Below, one piece after another: positions 48,551 to 64,000 of a DNA stretch of 64,000 nt. The stretch spans positions 61,058 through 125,057 of the forward strand of contig NZ_PDWL01000010.1 of NCBI RefSeq assembly GCF_010093185.1. Direction: 5' to 3'. The notes under the pieces were generated by a model that saw only the letters and a program-made list of their open reading frames with translations, was not told the origin of the DNA and did not search any database. This DNA is from Pseudoxanthomonas jiangsuensis (GTDB taxonomy: Bacteria; Pseudomonadota; Gammaproteobacteria; Xanthomonadales; Xanthomonadaceae). Position 1 is the first letter of the stretch; each line of letters opens with the position of its first letter. The translations under genes and the position numbers were made by a program.

Positions 48551-48988
48551 TCAGTCCTCGCGTGCGGGGCAGCGTTCGATCCCGTCGCCGGACGCCGGGC
48601 TTGCGGAGCGACCGCCCGAGCCGTTGCGCGCCTTTTCGGCCAGCGCCTCGTAGCGTTGGCGCAGTTCTTCCAGCTTCTGGTCGTCCATCTCCTCCATGTC
48701 CAGGAGGATGTTGTCGGCGTCGCTGACAACGCGGATCAGCTCGTCCAGCTTCAGGTGCAGGGCGGCGGTGTCCGCGTTCTGGGTGTGCTGGATCAGGAAC
48801 ACCATGAGGAAGGTGATGATGGTGGTGCTGGTGTTGATCACCAACTGCCAGGTGTCGTTGAAGCCGAACAGCGGCCCGCTCAGCGCCCAGGCCAGGATCA
48901 GGCCCAGGGCCAGGCAGAACACCCAGGGCGTGCCTGCGGCCTTTGAAGCTTTCTTGGCGATGGTGTTGAACAGGTCGCGGATGCCCAT
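48551..48988 (-). CDS. low-affinity iron permease family protein
   Basis: The 145-residue protein has two membrane helices (WVFCLALGLILAWALSGP and a second in TTIITFLMVFLIQ), with the family segment NDTWQLVINTSTTIITFLMVF and QNADTAALHLKLDELI. A polar Ser/Gly-rich tail follows. These small Fet4-related bacterial proteins are named for similarity to fungal low-affinity Fe transporters, but transport has rarely been tested. A 190-bp gap without recognisable features separates it from the divergent DUF6766 gene. Confidence 0.85.
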   Translation of the reverse strand: MGIRDLFNTIAKKASKAAGTPWVFCLALGLILAWALSGPLFGFNDTWQLVINTSTTIITFLMVFLIQHTQNADTAALHLKLDELIRVVSDADNILLDMEEMDDQKLEELRQRYEALAEKARNGSGGRSASPASGDGIERCPARED

Positions 48989-49179
48989 GTGGTGTCCCCT
49001 CGGTGCGTGCCTTCAATCTAGGTGCCATCGCGGTGCAGGGTCGGTGAACGCGCCAGCAGGCAGGTGGCACGGCGTCACCGCCTGCCGGGCGACCGCGCCA
49101 GTGCTTCACGCGTCGGTGGCGTGCGCCGGTGCCCAATGCAAGCCCGGTATTTCCGACGCCTCGCGAGACGGAGCGAACC

Positions 49180-49836
49180 ATGCCTGCCGAATATTCCTTC
49201 TGGAAGCGCAACGGCCTGTCCCTGGTGCTGGCGGCGCTGTTCCTGGCGTTCTGGATCGGCCAGATCCTGACCGGGCAGGCGGCGTTCAACGAGGAGCGGG
49301 CCATGGACGGGCTGCCGCCGCTGGCCCTGCTCGCCTACGTCACCTCGGGCCACGCCATCTCGGCGACGTTCGAGAACTGGGAGAGCGAGTTCCTGCAGAT
49401 GGGCATGTACGTGTTGCTGACGGTCTGGCTGCGGCAGCAGGGATCGGCCGAGTCGCGGCCGCTGGATCCGGCCAGGGACGAGGAGGAGATCGAGCCCGGT
49501 CCCACGCCGTGGCCGGCCCGGGCGGGCGGACTGGCGCGCCGGCTGTACGCCAATTCGCTGTCGCTGGCGTTCCTGGCGCTGTTCGCCATCGCCTTCGTGC
49601 TGCACGGCCTGGGCAGCTGGAAGCTGGAGAACGAGGAGCGTGCGATGCAGGGCCAGCCGCCGGTGACCCTGCTCGAACACGTGGGCGGCGCCCAGTTCTG
49701 GTTCGAGTCGATGCAGAACTGGCAGAGCGAGTTCCTGGCGGTGCTGTCGATCGTGGTCCTGTCGATCTGGCTGCGCCAGGATCGCTCCCCGGAATCCAAG
49801 CCGGTGGCCGCCCCGCACATGCAGACCGGGGCATGA
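49180..49836 (+). CDS. DUF6766-type membrane protein with internal duplication
   Basis: The 218-residue protein consists of two homologous halves. Each has a hydrophobic helix, then NEERAM-G-PP, a segment ending F-(E/Q)NW(E/Q)SEFL, and a second helix ending WLRQ. The linker (about 85-110) is acidic and Pro-rich. Four membrane helices are expected. The function is unknown; it matches what I recall of the DUF6766 family. The start was set at MPAEYSFWKRNG. Confidence 0.75.
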   Translation: MPAEYSFWKRNGLSLVLAALFLAFWIGQILTGQAAFNEERAMDGLPPLALLAYVTSGHAISATFENWESEFLQMGMYVLLTVWLRQQGSAESRPLDPARDEEEIEPGPTPWPARAGGLARRLYANSLSLAFLALFAIAFVLHGLGSWKLENEERAMQGQPPVTLLEHVGGAQFWFESMQNWQSEFLAVLSIVVLSIWLRQDRSPESKPVAAPHMQTGA

Positions 49837-49968
49837 GAATCGTCTGAGAACCCGTGCCGCGCGTCTCAATCGGAACATTATTCCTGCAGCCGCCCTTCCA
49901 TATTCGGCGCGGCCTTAACGAATGCTCGGCCAATGTCGAGGATCGGTGAAGCAGAGAGAGCGGGCGCG

Positions 49969-50399
49969 ATGGAAGCACGGGAAGCAATGCTCGAGGGCAG
50001 CCGGATCCTGCTCGTGGAGGACGAATACCTCCTGGCCTCGCTGCTGAAGGAGATCCTGGAAGACCTCGGGGCCGAAGTGATCGGTCCGTTCGCGCGGGTT
50101 GGCCCGGCGCTGGATTCGCTGCATGACGACGCGATGCCGCAGATCGCCTGCTCGACGTGAACCTGGGCGGCGAGGATTCCTTCCCGATCGCCGACGAACT
50201 GGCCCGCCACGATATTCCCTCGGTGCTGCTGACCGGGTACGACGCCGGCACGCTGCCGGAGCGGTACCGGCATCTGCCCTGCCTGTACAAGCCGATCGAC
50301 CTGGCCGCCATCCACCGCGGGTTCGTGCCGCTGGCGGCGGACGCGGCCGGCGGCGGGCGCACGTCGCCCGGCGACGTGCGCTTCCACTTCAGCCACTGA
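49969..50399 (+). pseudogene. CheY-like response regulator broken by a one-base deletion
   Basis: The first frame (to 50160) encodes ILLVEDEYLLASLLKEILED and ends prematurely after MPQIA. The next frame resumes with DVNLGGEDSFPIADELA and continues to LYKPIDLAAIH and a normal end at 50399. Restoring one base near 50147-50151 rejoins the two parts through the phospho-acceptor strand (LLDVNLGG), giving a single-domain receiver of about 143 residues. This is either a genuine mutation or a sequencing error. An ATG at 49933 is an alternative start. Confidence 0.8.
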
Positions 50400-50446
50400 C
50401 GCGGCGCGGATGCGCCGCGCCATCCAACGGGGCGCCGGCAAGCGGA

Positions 50447-50953
50447 TCAGGCCGCCTTGCGCTCGCGCGCTGCGCGCTGGTTGCCGCCCTGTTCGGCCAG
50501 CCGGGTCAGCTTCTCGTCGGTGGCCTTTTCCTCTTCCAGCGTTTCCAGCAGCAGCGGCAGCGCGTCCTTGTAGCCGAGCTGCTTGGCCAGCGCGGCCAGG
50601 GTGCCGTAGGCGGCGATCTCGTAGTGCTCGACCTTCTGCGCGCCGCCGATCAGCGCCGCGTCGCGCAGGGGGCCCTGCTCGATGGAGTCGATGATCTCCT
50701 TGCCTTCCTCGACCAGGCCTTCCATCGCGGCGCACTTGATCCGCTTCAGGCGGATGTCGAGGATCTCGACGATCCGGTCGATGCGCTCGATCTGGCCCTG
50801 GGTCTCCTCCAGATGCATGCGGAAGCCATCGGCCAGGGCCGGCTCGTCGGCGGCGCGGGCCAGGCGCGGCAACGCCTTGGTCAGCTGCTTCTCGGCGCTG
50901 TAGATGTCCGACAGCTCGTGGACGAACAGTTCTTCAATGGTCTTGACGCTCAT
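50447..50953 (-). CDS. YciF-type ferritin-like protein (DUF892)
   Basis: The 168-residue protein begins MSVKTIEELFVHELSDIYSAEKQLTKALPRLARAA and contains HLEETQGQIERIDRI and KVEHYEIAAYGTL, carrying Glu/His ligands of a four-helix di-iron bundle. YciF-family proteins are stress-induced and of unknown reaction. Two tiny frames upstream on the same strand may belong to the same transcript. Confidence 0.9.
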   Translation of the reverse strand: MSVKTIEELFVHELSDIYSAEKQLTKALPRLARAADEPALADGFRMHLEETQGQIERIDRIVEILDIRLKRIKCAAMEGLVEEGKEIIDSIEQGPLRDAALIGGAQKVEHYEIAAYGTLAALAKQLGYKDALPLLLETLEEEKATDEKLTRLAEQGGNQRAARERKAA

Positions 50954-50994
50954 GGCGATGCTCCTCGTGGTGGGTCGGGTAAGGCGGGGGGGGG

Positions 50995-51168
50995 TTACTG
51001 CGTTGAAGCGGAAGAGCCGGAGTCGGGGCGCGCCGGTACCGCATCCTCCTTGTGCTGGGCCGGCTGTCCCTCGCGGGCACCGGGCTGCGATTCGGGATCG
51101 TTGCGCCGCTCGCTCTCGCGCTTTCCGGGCTGCTCGCCGCGCCGGTGCTGCGGCTCGACGGGGCTCAC
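50995..51168 (-). CDS. small hydrophilic hypothetical protein
   Basis: A 57-residue frame beginning at a GTG that overlaps the preceding small frame (GTGA) encodes a very polar, presumably disordered peptide (EQPGKRESERRNDPESQPGA and Gln/Arg-rich flanks). The composition resembles small stress-associated proteins, but I recognise no family. In GC-rich DNA such a frame could be spurious. Confidence 0.3.
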   Translation of the reverse strand: MSPVEPQHRRGEQPGKRESERRNDPESQPGAREGQPAQHKEDAVPARPDSGSSASTQ

Positions 51169-51344
51169 GGCCGCATCTCCGTCTGCGGCAGGCCGGTGCT
51201 GGCGACGCCATGGACGACCGGATCGCCTGCGATGTCCGTGCCCGGCGGCGCGGTTGCAGGCGCCTGTGGCGGATCCGCCACGTATTGCTGCAGCAGTTCG
51301 GGAAGGAAACGGGCGAGGCGGTTCGGATCGAGTTCGTGTTCCAT
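51165..51344 (-). CDS. small hypothetical protein
   Basis: A 59-residue frame starting MEHELDPNRLARFLPELLQQYVA reads like a short amphipathic protein. It ends in an overlap with the next small frame, and yciF lies 42 bp beyond that on the same strand. No strong ribosome site is visible. The coupling and sensible N-terminus are the only support. Confidence 0.35.
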   Translation of the reverse strand: MEHELDPNRLARFLPELLQQYVADPPQAPATAPPGTDIAGDPVVHGVASTGLPQTEMRP

Positions 51345-51770
51345 GCGGCGATCTCGTGGGAAGGTTGTGGGGCTCGGCAGTCGCCGGCCAGGTCGGCAAC
51401 CGCGCGAACCGGGAGGATGCGGGACAGGTCGTTAGCTCCGTTGCGCATTGCGGGTGAAGGCCTGTTTTACGACTGCGACCGGTGCGCCTTCATCGATGCG
51501 CACCTGGTGTCATCGGGCGGTGAGGCGCGCGGTTCGTGAAGAGGCCCGTTCCGGGCTGCGTTCCCTGCGTGGACCGGTTCCGCGTGCCGGAATGGCGTTG
51601 CACGCCTGCCTGAACGCGTTCGGGCAGGCGCCGGCCCGCGCGGTTGAAGCGCCTGTGGGGTGGGCGCATATTCAATCCGTCCCTCTTGCCCCTCTTCCGT
51701 CGCGTTGCCACGTCTCACCCGCTGCGACCGCGGCGGGGCAGGCTCCGGCTTTCGGCGACAGTCCGCGCCC
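51345..51770. other. intergenic tract with no recognised gene
   Basis: About 425 bp between the small frames and lhr contain only open frames with random-looking GC-driven composition. I see no repeat, tRNA or terminator. Confidence 0.5.
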
Positions 51771-56329
<4,559 letters not shown>

Positions 56330-56333
<4 letters not shown>

Positions 56334-56340
56334 GAGCGGG
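56330..56340 (+). repeat. GTAG-headed REP-like start at the lhr stop codon
   Basis: GTAGGAGCGGG shares its first eight bases with the REP arms and supplies the lhr stop (56331-56333), but the following sequence does not form the doublet. It may be a degenerate or different REP type. A full doublet starts 68 bp further on. Confidence 0.4.
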
Positions 56341-56407
56341 TTGACCTGGCTTCGGAGACGCTTGTGCGTTGGGAATCGTGCCTTCGGATGCCGGTTTTGC
56401 TTCACCT

Positions 56408-56536
56408 GTAGGAGCCGGGAGACCGGACATTCGTCCGTGGAGAAGCGCCGGCGACCGTGGAGGCGGACGGATCATTGGCGTCCGGTTTCACGCAAACGCA
56501 TCCGCCATGGCGGTCGCCGGCAAGACCGGCTCCTAC
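56408..56536. repeat. REP doublet H, 129 bp, composite left arm
   Basis: The element runs from GTAG at 56408 to CTAC ending at 56536. The right arm and centre match the 105-bp family. In the left arm the four bases between GTAGGAGCCGG and GCCGGCGACC are replaced by 28 bases, part of which (56411-56430 including the shared start) equals the second-type element at 18082-18101 inverted. Confidence 0.88.
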
Positions 56537-56651
56537 AAAAGGCAGAGCAAAAGCTCGAAGAGCGGAGCACCAGAAGCGGTGAACTCCAAAGCCGCAGACC
56601 CAAGGCGCGGCGGCCCCGGCCGAAGCCGGCGCACGGCATGCCGCCCCCAGC

Positions 56652-58544
<1,893 letters not shown>

Positions 58545-58646
58545 GCGCCAAGGATACCGGGCGATGCGGGCGGCAGCGCTGAACCGTGCGGGTGCGCGAG
58601 GGTAGGAAAAGCAGGCGCGGCGGTGTAGGGGCGGCAGGCTGAAACA

Positions 58647-58672
58647 CGACGGCCGCCCGGAGGCGGCCGTCG
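58647..58672 (-). terminator. hairpin behind dps
   Basis: An 11-bp perfect GC stem (58647-58657 with 58662-58672) with a 4-base loop lies 34 bp beyond the dps stop. On the minus strand it is followed by TGTTTC, a weak U-tract. Confidence 0.6.
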
Positions 58673-58705
58673 CAGGCGGTGCGGACCCGCAGGTCCGCGC
58701 GCCGC

Positions 58706-59263
58706 TCACTCCAGCAGCGAGCGCAGCATCCAGGCGTACTTCTCGTGGGTCTGCAGGCGCTGGGTCAGCAGGTCCACGGTCGGGTCGTCGCCGGCGTCGT
58801 CGGCGGTCTTGAGCACCTCGCGCGCGGTCCGGCACACCGCCTCGTTGCCGGCCACCAGCTGCTGGACCATGCCCTTCCAGTCGGGCACGCCGTCGGCGCC
58901 GGACTCCTCGCGGATCGAGGTCAGGCGGATGAACTCGGCGTACGAGCCCGGGGTGTTGAAGCCCAGCGCGCGGGTGCGCTCGGCGACCTCGTCCAGCGCG
59001 TTCCACTGCTCGGTGTACTGGGTCTCGAACATCACGTGCAGCGAGTTGAACATCGGCCCAGTCACGTTCCAGTGGAAGTTGTGGGTCTTCAGGTACAGGG
59101 TGAAGGCGTCGGACAGGTAGCGGGCCAGGCCTTCGGCGATCTCCTTGCGGTCGGCGCTGGTGATGCCGATGTCGATCCGCGAGGTCGAGGCGACCGGGTC
59201 GAGCGTCTTGGCGGTCTTGGCCTTGCCGGCCGGGGCCTTCTTGGGGGACTTGGTCTTGGCCAT
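58706..59263 (-). CDS. dps: Dps-family DNA-binding ferritin-like protein
   Basis: Dps forms dodecamers that store iron, detoxify peroxide and coat DNA in stress. The 185-residue protein has a Lys/Ala/Pro-rich N-terminal tail ([19 protein letters not shown]), suited to DNA binding, then a ferritin-like fold with the ferroxidase segment [20 protein letters not shown] and [26 protein letters not shown] sits 7 bases from the chosen ATG; a second ATG two codons upstream is too close to it. Confidence 0.95.
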   Translation of the reverse strand: MAKTKSPKKAPAGKAKTAKTLDPVASTSRIDIGITSADRKEIAEGLARYLSDAFTLYLKTHNFHWNVTGPMFNSLHVMFETQYTEQWNALDEVAERTRALGFNTPGSYAEFIRLTSIREESGADGVPDWKGMVQQLVAGNEAVCRTAREVLKTADDAGDDPTVDLLTQRLQTHEKYAWMLRSLLE

Positions 59264-59362
59264 GAACATGCTCCTTGGGGTGGGTCCACAGGGGAGAGAT
59301 GGGGCTGTCACAATAGACGTTAAACCCCTTCGCGTTATGCAAAGTTTCACACGGCCGCATAG

Positions 59363-62300
59363 ATGGAATCGATCCCCGCCGACCTCCGCACCGCCCTCGA
59401 CGCCGGCCGGCGCGGCATCGACACGGCCCTGACCCGCGACCGCGGCCGCCTGCACGGACTCTGGTCGCGCTGGCGCGGCGCGCCGGCCGATGCGCAGCTG
59501 CGCGAGCGCTTCGAGCAGGCCCTGGCGGCCTCGGCCGCGCAGGTACGGGCGCGCGCCGAAGGCCTGCCGGCGGTGACCGTGGACGCGGCCCTGCCGATCG
59601 CCGCCGAGGCCGAGCGGATCGTGCGCCTGATCCGCGAGCACCCGGTGGTGGTGGTGGCCGGCGAGACCGGCTCGGGCAAGACCACCCAGCTGCCCAAGCT
59701 GTGCCTGGCCGCCGGCCGCGGCGTGGCCGGGGCGATCGGCTGCACCCAGCCGCGGCGGATCGCCGCCCGCGCGGTGGCCACCCGGGTGGCCGAGGAGCTG
59801 AAGGTGCCGCTGGGCGGCGTGGTCGGCTACCAGGTGCGCTTCAGCGACCATGCCGGGGCCGATACCCGGGTCAAGTTCATGACCGACGGCATCCTCCTGG
59901 CGGAGATCGCCTCCGACCGCTGGCTGTCGGCCTACGACACCCTGATCATCGACGAGGCCCACGAGCGCAGCCTCAACATCGACTTCCTGCTGGGCTACCT
60001 CAAGCAGCTGCTGAAGAAGCGCCGCGACCTGAAGGTGATCGTCACCTCGGCCACGATAGACACGTCCAGGTTCTCGAGGCATTTCGACGACGCGCCGGTG
60101 GTCGAGGTGGCCGGGCGCACGTTCCCGGTGGAGGTGCGTTACCGGCCGCCGGAACAGGGCACGGGAAGCGATGAACGGGGAACGGCCGATCCCGCCGGCC
60201 CCGGGCGCGGCGCGGGAAAGCGGGACGGCGGCGCAGGCGCTTCCGCCCGCCGCCCGCGCGAGGAGCGCGAGCTGGATCCGCTGGCCGCGATCGCCAGCGC
60301 CATCGACGAAATCACCGCCGCCGACCCGCGCGGCGACGTGCTGGTGTTCCTGCCCGGCGAGCGCGAGATCCGGGACCTGCACCGGGCGCTGGAGAAGCGC
60401 CAGTACCGCTCCACCGAGGTGCTGCCGCTGTATGCGCGGCTGTCGGCGCGCGACCAGGACCGGGTGTTCAACCCCGGCCCGCAGAGGCGGATCGTGCTGG
60501 CCACCAACGTCGCCGAAACCTCGCTGACGGTGCCGCGGATCCGCTACGTGGTCGACCCGGGTGAGGCCCGGATCAAGCGCTACAGCCCGCGCTCGAAGAT
60601 CGACCGCCTGCACGTGGAGCCGATCAGCCAGGCCAGCGCCAACCAGCGCAAGGGCCGCTGCGGCCGCGTCGCCGAGGGCATCTGCTACCGCCTGTACGCC
60701 GAGGCCGATTTCCTCGCGCGCCCGGAATTCACCGACCCGGAGATCCGCCGTTCCAGCCTGGCCGGGGTGATCCTGCGCATGCTGCATCTGGGCCTGGGGC
60801 GGATAGAAGACTTCCCGTTCCTGGAGCCGCCCGACGAGCGCGCCATCGCCGACGGCTGGCAGCAGCTGGTCGAATTCGGCGCGATCGAGGAGACGGGCGA
60901 CGGCCAGCGCCGGTTGACCGCGATCGGCCGGCAGATGGCGCGCCTGCCGGTGGACGTGAAGCTGGCGCGGATGCTGGTGGCCGCGCAGGCGCACGGGGTG
61001 CTGCGGGCGATGCTGCCGATCGCCGCCTTCCTCGGCGTGCAGGATCCGCGCGAGCGTCCGCCGGAAGCACGCGAGGCCGCCGACAACGCCCACGCCCAGT
61101 TCGCCGATCCGCGCTCGGAGTTCGTCGGCATCCTGCGCCTGTGGCAGGCCTACGACGACGCCCACGGCGAGCTGACCCAGTCGCGGCTGCGCGACTGGTG
61201 CGGCAAGCGTTTCCTCGGGTTCCTGCGCATGCGCGAATGGCGCGAGCTGCACCGCCAGCTCAAGCTGCTGTGCGAGGAGCTGGGCTGGCGCGAGGAACCG
61301 GCGGAACAGGCGGTGCTGCCCCTGCTGGCCGGTGCGCCGGCGGCGGACGAGCGTGGCGGTTCCAGTGCGCGTCCCACCCGCGGCGAACTGCACCGCGCCG
61401 CGCGGATGGTGCGGGAAGGCAAGGCGATCCAGGCGTCAACCGTGGCGGCGCCCGCGCGCGGCTCCCGACCGGCCGGCGCGGCATCGGCGGCCGGCGCCGC
61501 GGGCACCGGCGCAGAGCCCCGCATCGGCGCCCGCGAGCGCGCCGCCGCCTACCAATCCCTGCATCGTGCCCTGATCGCCGGCCTGCCGACCCAGCTCGGC
61601 CACCGCACCGAGAAGGGCGACTACCAGGCGCCGCGCCAGCGCCGCTTCCAGCTGTTCCCGGCCTCGCCCCTGGCGAAGAAGCCCCCGCCCTGGGTGCTGG
61701 TGGCGACCCTGCTGGATACCCAGAAGGTCTGGGGCCTGACCGCCGCGGCGATCGAGCCGGACTGGGCCATCGCCGAGCTGCCGCACCTGCTGGCGCGCAA
61801 GCACTTCGATCCGCGCTGGTCGCGCGCCCAGGGCAACGTCCTGGCCTCCGAGCAGATCGGCCTGTTCGGCCTGGTGCTCGCTCCCAAACGGCCCGTCCAC
61901 TACGGCCGGATCGACCCGGCCGGCGCCCACGACCTGTTCGTGCGCCAGGGCCTGGTGACCGGCGAGATCGACACCCGCGCCTCGTTCGTCGCCGCCAACC
62001 TCAAGACCCTGGAGCAGGCGCGCGAGGAGGAGGCCAAGCTGCGCCGCGCCGGCCTGGTCGCCGGCGAGGACTGGCAGGCGCGCTGGTACCTGGACCGGGT
62101 GCCGGGCGAGATCCACTCGGCCGCCGGCCTGGATGCCTGGTACCCGAAGCTGGGCCAGGAGAAGAAGCAGGCCCTGCGCTGGTCGACCGTCGACCTGCTG
62201 CCCGGCGAAGGCAGCCAGGACGACCTGTACCCGAAGTACTTCCCGCTGGGCGACGCGCGCCTGCCCCTGCACTACCGCTTCGAGCCGGGCGCGGCCGACG

Positions 62301-63649
62301 ACGGCGTCACCCTGGACGTGCCTTTGCCGCTGCTCAACGCGCTGGACCCGGCGCGGCTGTCGTGGCTGGCGCCGGGCTTCGTCGCCGACAAGGCCGCCGG
62401 CCTGATCCGCAGCCTGCCCAAGGCCATGCGCCGCAACTACGTGCCGGCGCCGGACTTCGGCCGCGCCTTCTTCGAGGCGTTCCCGAAACCATCGGCCGAT
62501 GCGCTGCCCGGCGAGCTGGCGCGCTTCCTCTCTCGCGCCACCGGGGTCCAGGTTTCGGCCCTGGATTTCGACGAGGCCGCGCTGGAGCCGCACCTGCGGA
62601 TGAACCTGCGCCTGCGCGATGTCCAGGCGCGCGCGGAGCCGGCGCGCGCAGCGCCGGAGCAGGACGGCAAGGTGCTGGCCGAGTCGCGCGACCTCGACGC
62701 GTTGCGCGCGCAGTTCGGCGAGCGCGCCGGCCGCGCCTTCGCCTCGCGCGCCGCGCGCGCGCTGGCCCAGGGCGGCGGCGAACTGCGCGATTTCCCGGAA
62801 GAAGCCATACCGGTCCAGGTCACCGGCGAGGCCGGCGTGCCCGGCTGGCCCGCGCTGGTGGACGAGGGCGAACACGCCGTGCTGCGCGTGTTCGCCGACC
62901 GCGCCCAGGCCGAAGCGGCGCATCCGCGCGGGGTCGATCGCCTTTTGCGCATCGCCCTGGCCGACAAGGCCCGGCAGGCGCGCAGGCAGCTGCCGGTCTC
63001 GCCCAAGCTGGGCCTGCTGTACGCGGCGATCGAGCAGTTCGGCCATGGCCCGGAGGCGAAGGCGAAAGAGAAGGAGCAGCTGCGCGCCGACCTGGTGGAG
63101 GCCGCGCTTAACGCGGTACTGGCCGAGGGCCTGGGCGAGATCCGCGACCGCGCCGCGTTCCGCAAGCGTGCCGAAACCGCAGGCCGCACGCTGTTCGCCG
63201 AGGCGATGGCACGGTTGCAGCTGGCCGAGCAGATCCTGGCCGCGGTGGCCGAGCTGAAGCCGAAACTCGAGGCGCCGCTGATGGGGTGGGCCGGGGCCAA
63301 CCTCGACGACCTGCGCGCGCAGCTGGAGGGCCTGGTGCACCCCGGCTTCCTTGGCCGCACACCGGCCGAGGCCCTGGCCCAGTTCCCGCGCTGGCTCAAG
63401 GGCATGGCCCTGCGCGCCGAACGCGCGATGCGCGACCCGGCCCGCGACCAGGCGCGGATGCTCGAACTCAAGCCGTTCATCGACGCGCTGGCCGCGGCGC
63501 GCGCGCGCGGCGAGGACGAGGCGCCGGAGTGGCAGGCCTTGCGCTGGGACCTGGAGGAGCTGCGGGTTTCGCTGTTCGCCCAGGAACTGGGTTCGCGCGG
63601 CGGCGTCTCGCCCAAGAAGCTGGCGCAAAGGCTGGCCACGCTGCTGTAG
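59363..63649 (+). CDS. hrpA: ATP-dependent RNA helicase HrpA
   Basis: HrpA is a DEAH/RHA helicase implicated in mRNA processing and in rescue of stalled ribosomes. The 1428-residue protein has [16 protein letters not shown] near residue 97, the DEAH box [76 protein letters not shown]2 and OB domains, and the long HrpA-specific C-terminal region (DUF3418). A charged low-complexity stretch (about 265-302) interrupts the helicase core. It is divergent from dps across a 99-bp gap. Confidence 0.97.
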   Translation: MESIPADLRTALDAGRRGIDTALTRDRGRLHGLWSRWRGAPADAQLRERFEQALAASAAQVRARAEGLPAVTVDAALPIAAEAERIVRLIREHPVVVVAGETGSGKTTQLPKLCLAAGRGVAGAIGCTQPRRIAARAVATRVAEELKVPLGGVVGYQVRFSDHAGADTRVKFMTDGILLAEIASDRWLSAYDTLIIDEAHERSLNIDFLLGYLKQLLKKRRDLKVIVTSATIDTSRFSRHFDDAPVVEVAGRTFPVEVRYRPPEQGTGSDERGTADPAGPGRGAGKRDGGAGASARRPREERELDPLAAIASAIDEITAADPRGDVLVFLPGEREIRDLHRALEKRQYRSTEVLPLYARLSARDQDRVFNPGPQRRIVLATNVAETSLTVPRIRYVVDPGEARIKRYSPRSKIDRLHVEPISQASANQRKGRCGRVAEGICYRLYAEADFLARPEFTDPEIRRSSLAGVILRMLHLGLGRIEDFPFLEPPDERAIADGWQQLVEFGAIEETGDGQRRLTAIGRQMARLPVDVKLARMLVAAQAHGVLRAMLPIAAFLGVQDPRERPPEAREAADNAHAQFADPRSEFVGILRLWQAYDDAHGELTQSRLRDWCGKRFLGFLRMREWRELHRQLKLLCEELGWREEPAEQAVLPLLAGAPAADERGGSSARPTRGELHRAARMVREGKAIQASTVAAPARGSRPAGAASAAGAAGTGAEPRIGARERAAAYQSLHRALIAGLPTQLGHRTEKGDYQAPRQRRFQLFPASPLAKKPPPWVLVATLLDTQKVWGLTAAAIEPDWAIAELPHLLARKHFDPRWSRAQGNVLASEQIGLFGLVLAPKRPVHYGRIDPAGAHDLFVRQGLVTGEIDTRASFVAANLKTLEQAREEEAKLRRAGLVAGEDWQARWYLDRVPGEIHSAAGLDAWYPKLGQEKKQALRWSTVDLLPGEGSQDDLYPKYFPLGDARLPLHYRFEPGAADDGVTLDVPLPLLNALDPARLSWLAPGFVADKAAGLIRSLPKAMRRNYVPAPDFGRAFFEAFPKPSADALPGELARFLSRATGVQVSALDFDEAALEPHLRMNLRLRDVQARAEPARAAPEQDGKVLAESRDLDALRAQFGERAGRAFASRAARALAQGGGELRDFPEEAIPVQVTGEAGVPGWPALVDEGEHAVLRVFADRAQAEAAHPRGVDRLLRIALADKARQARRQLPVSPKLGLLYAAIEQFGHGPEAKAKEKEQLRADLVEAALNAVLAEGLGEIRDRAAFRKRAETAGRTLFAEAMARLQLAEQILAAVAELKPKLEAPLMGWAGANLDDLRAQLEGLVHPGFLGRTPAEALAQFPRWLKGMALRAERAMRDPARDQARMLELKPFIDALAAARARGEDEAPEWQALRWDLEELRVSLFAQELGSRGGVSPKKLAQRLATLL

Positions 63650-63654
63650 GTGCC

Positions 63655-64000
63655 GGCAGACTTGAAATCGGATGTGGACCGGCCAGCCTTTCGTAGACAT
63701 CCGGTTGCCATAATTGATGGCAATGACCGAGGTGTTTATGAGCAACAGCAAGCAGTACACGGATGAGTTCCGGGCCGAAGCGGTGAAGCAGGTGATCGAG
63801 CGTGGCTTCACGGTAGTGGACGTCGCCTCGCGGATCGGGATTCCCAAGCACACATTGTATGGCTGGGTGCAGGCGGCCAAGAAGACGATGCCGGCCGCTG
63901 GAGCCACGGTTGCGCCGAGCGAGTCAGCCGAGATCCGCCGGCTCAAGGCCGAGCTGCGGCGGGTGACCGAGGAGCGCGACATCCTAAAAAAAGCCGCCGC
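63655..64000 (+). mobile_element. IS3-family insertion sequence, left part
   Basis: The window ends inside this element. It is recognised by its orfA. The left boundary is not certain and is placed between the hrpA stop (63649) and about 63665. A TTGCCAT-ATGGCAA inverted repeat (63705-63723) lies in the leader before orfA. Confidence 0.7.
63738..64000 (+). CDS. IS3-family transposase OrfA, 3'-truncated by the window end
   Basis: About 88 residues are visible: YTDEFRAEAVKQVIERGF, a helix-turn-helix (TVVDVASRIGIPKHTLYGWV), and a C-terminal leucine-zipper-like helix (EIRRLKAELRRVTEERDILK). This is the IS3 OrfA DNA-binding subunit. Near the end lies CTAAAAAAAGCC (from 63985), the A-rich slippery sequence at which such elements frameshift into orfB. 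GAGG lies 7 bases before the chosen ATG; another in-frame ATG is 15 bp upstream. Confidence 0.9.
   Translation, partial: MSNSKQYTDEFRAEAVKQVIERGFTVVDVASRIGIPKHTLYGWVQAAKKTMPAAGATVAPSESAEIRRLKAELRRVTEERDILKKAA

Noticed and set aside
50130..50165. Programmed frameshift in the receiver gene
   Set aside because: There is no slippery heptamer or stimulatory structure at the junction; a simple one-base deletion or error explains it.

Overview
The window looks like chromosomal DNA of a very GC-rich gammaproteobacterium of the Xanthomonadaceae/Lysobacteraceae (Lysobacter, Luteimonas or Pseudoxanthomonas type). The evidence is the gene order (dcw cluster without murD, then lpxC, dciA, an M23 peptidase, secA, a Nudix-ThiE fusion, coaE, pilD, pilC, pilA), the ybgC-tol-pal-cpoB-queE-queC-tRNA-Lys block, and many GTAG-ended palindromic repeats of the REP/SMAG kind known from Stenotrophomonas and relatives. 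The genus cannot be fixed from sequence reading alone.

Layout. 1-11393: tightly overlapping cell-wall and division operon (murF partial, mraY, ftsW, murG, murC, ddl, ftsQ, ftsA), then ftsZ and lpxC. 11682-18069: dciA, M23 endopeptidase, secA, Nudix-ThiE fusion and coaE. 18081-20109: small accessory patch with a HigA-type antitoxin and the stump of its higB toxin, pilD, and a PIN toxin/Phd-type antitoxin pair. 20216-22437: pilC and, divergently, pilA with a sigma-54 promoter. 22531-31710: glycan cassette placed directly behind pilA (two GT-C-like membrane proteins, a GT2, a Gfo/Idh/MocA oxidoreductase, a methyltransferase, a GtrA-GT4 fusion and galE), followed by tfpZ on the minus strand. I read this as a candidate pilin-modification island that separates pilA from pilB. 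32810-40472: a YjjJ/HipA kinase, a c-di-GMP response regulator with its sensor kinase, and pilB.

40510-41272 holds a REP-associated tyrosine transposase (RAYT) flanked on both sides by 105-bp inverted REP doublets. The same 105-bp doublet occurs six times in the window, and a seventh, longer copy and a single half copy are also present. 41351-48484: ybgC, tolQ, tolR, tolA, tolB, pal, cpoB, queE, queC and tRNA-Lys(TTT). 48551-51344: small stress or membrane genes (iron permease-like, a duplicated DUF6766 protein, a frameshifted response regulator, a YciF ferritin-like protein). 51771-63649: lhr, recQ, dps and hrpA. The window ends inside an IS3-family element.

The most notable observation is that six genes (Nudix-ThiE, coaE, higA, pilD, the RAYT and lhr) take their TAG stop codon from the GTAG terminus of a REP or REP-like sequence. 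The RAYT, its flanking REP pairs and these shared stop codons are the strongest candidate for an active, gene-end-targeting repeat system here. The pilin glycan cassette is the strongest candidate for an under-described pathway.
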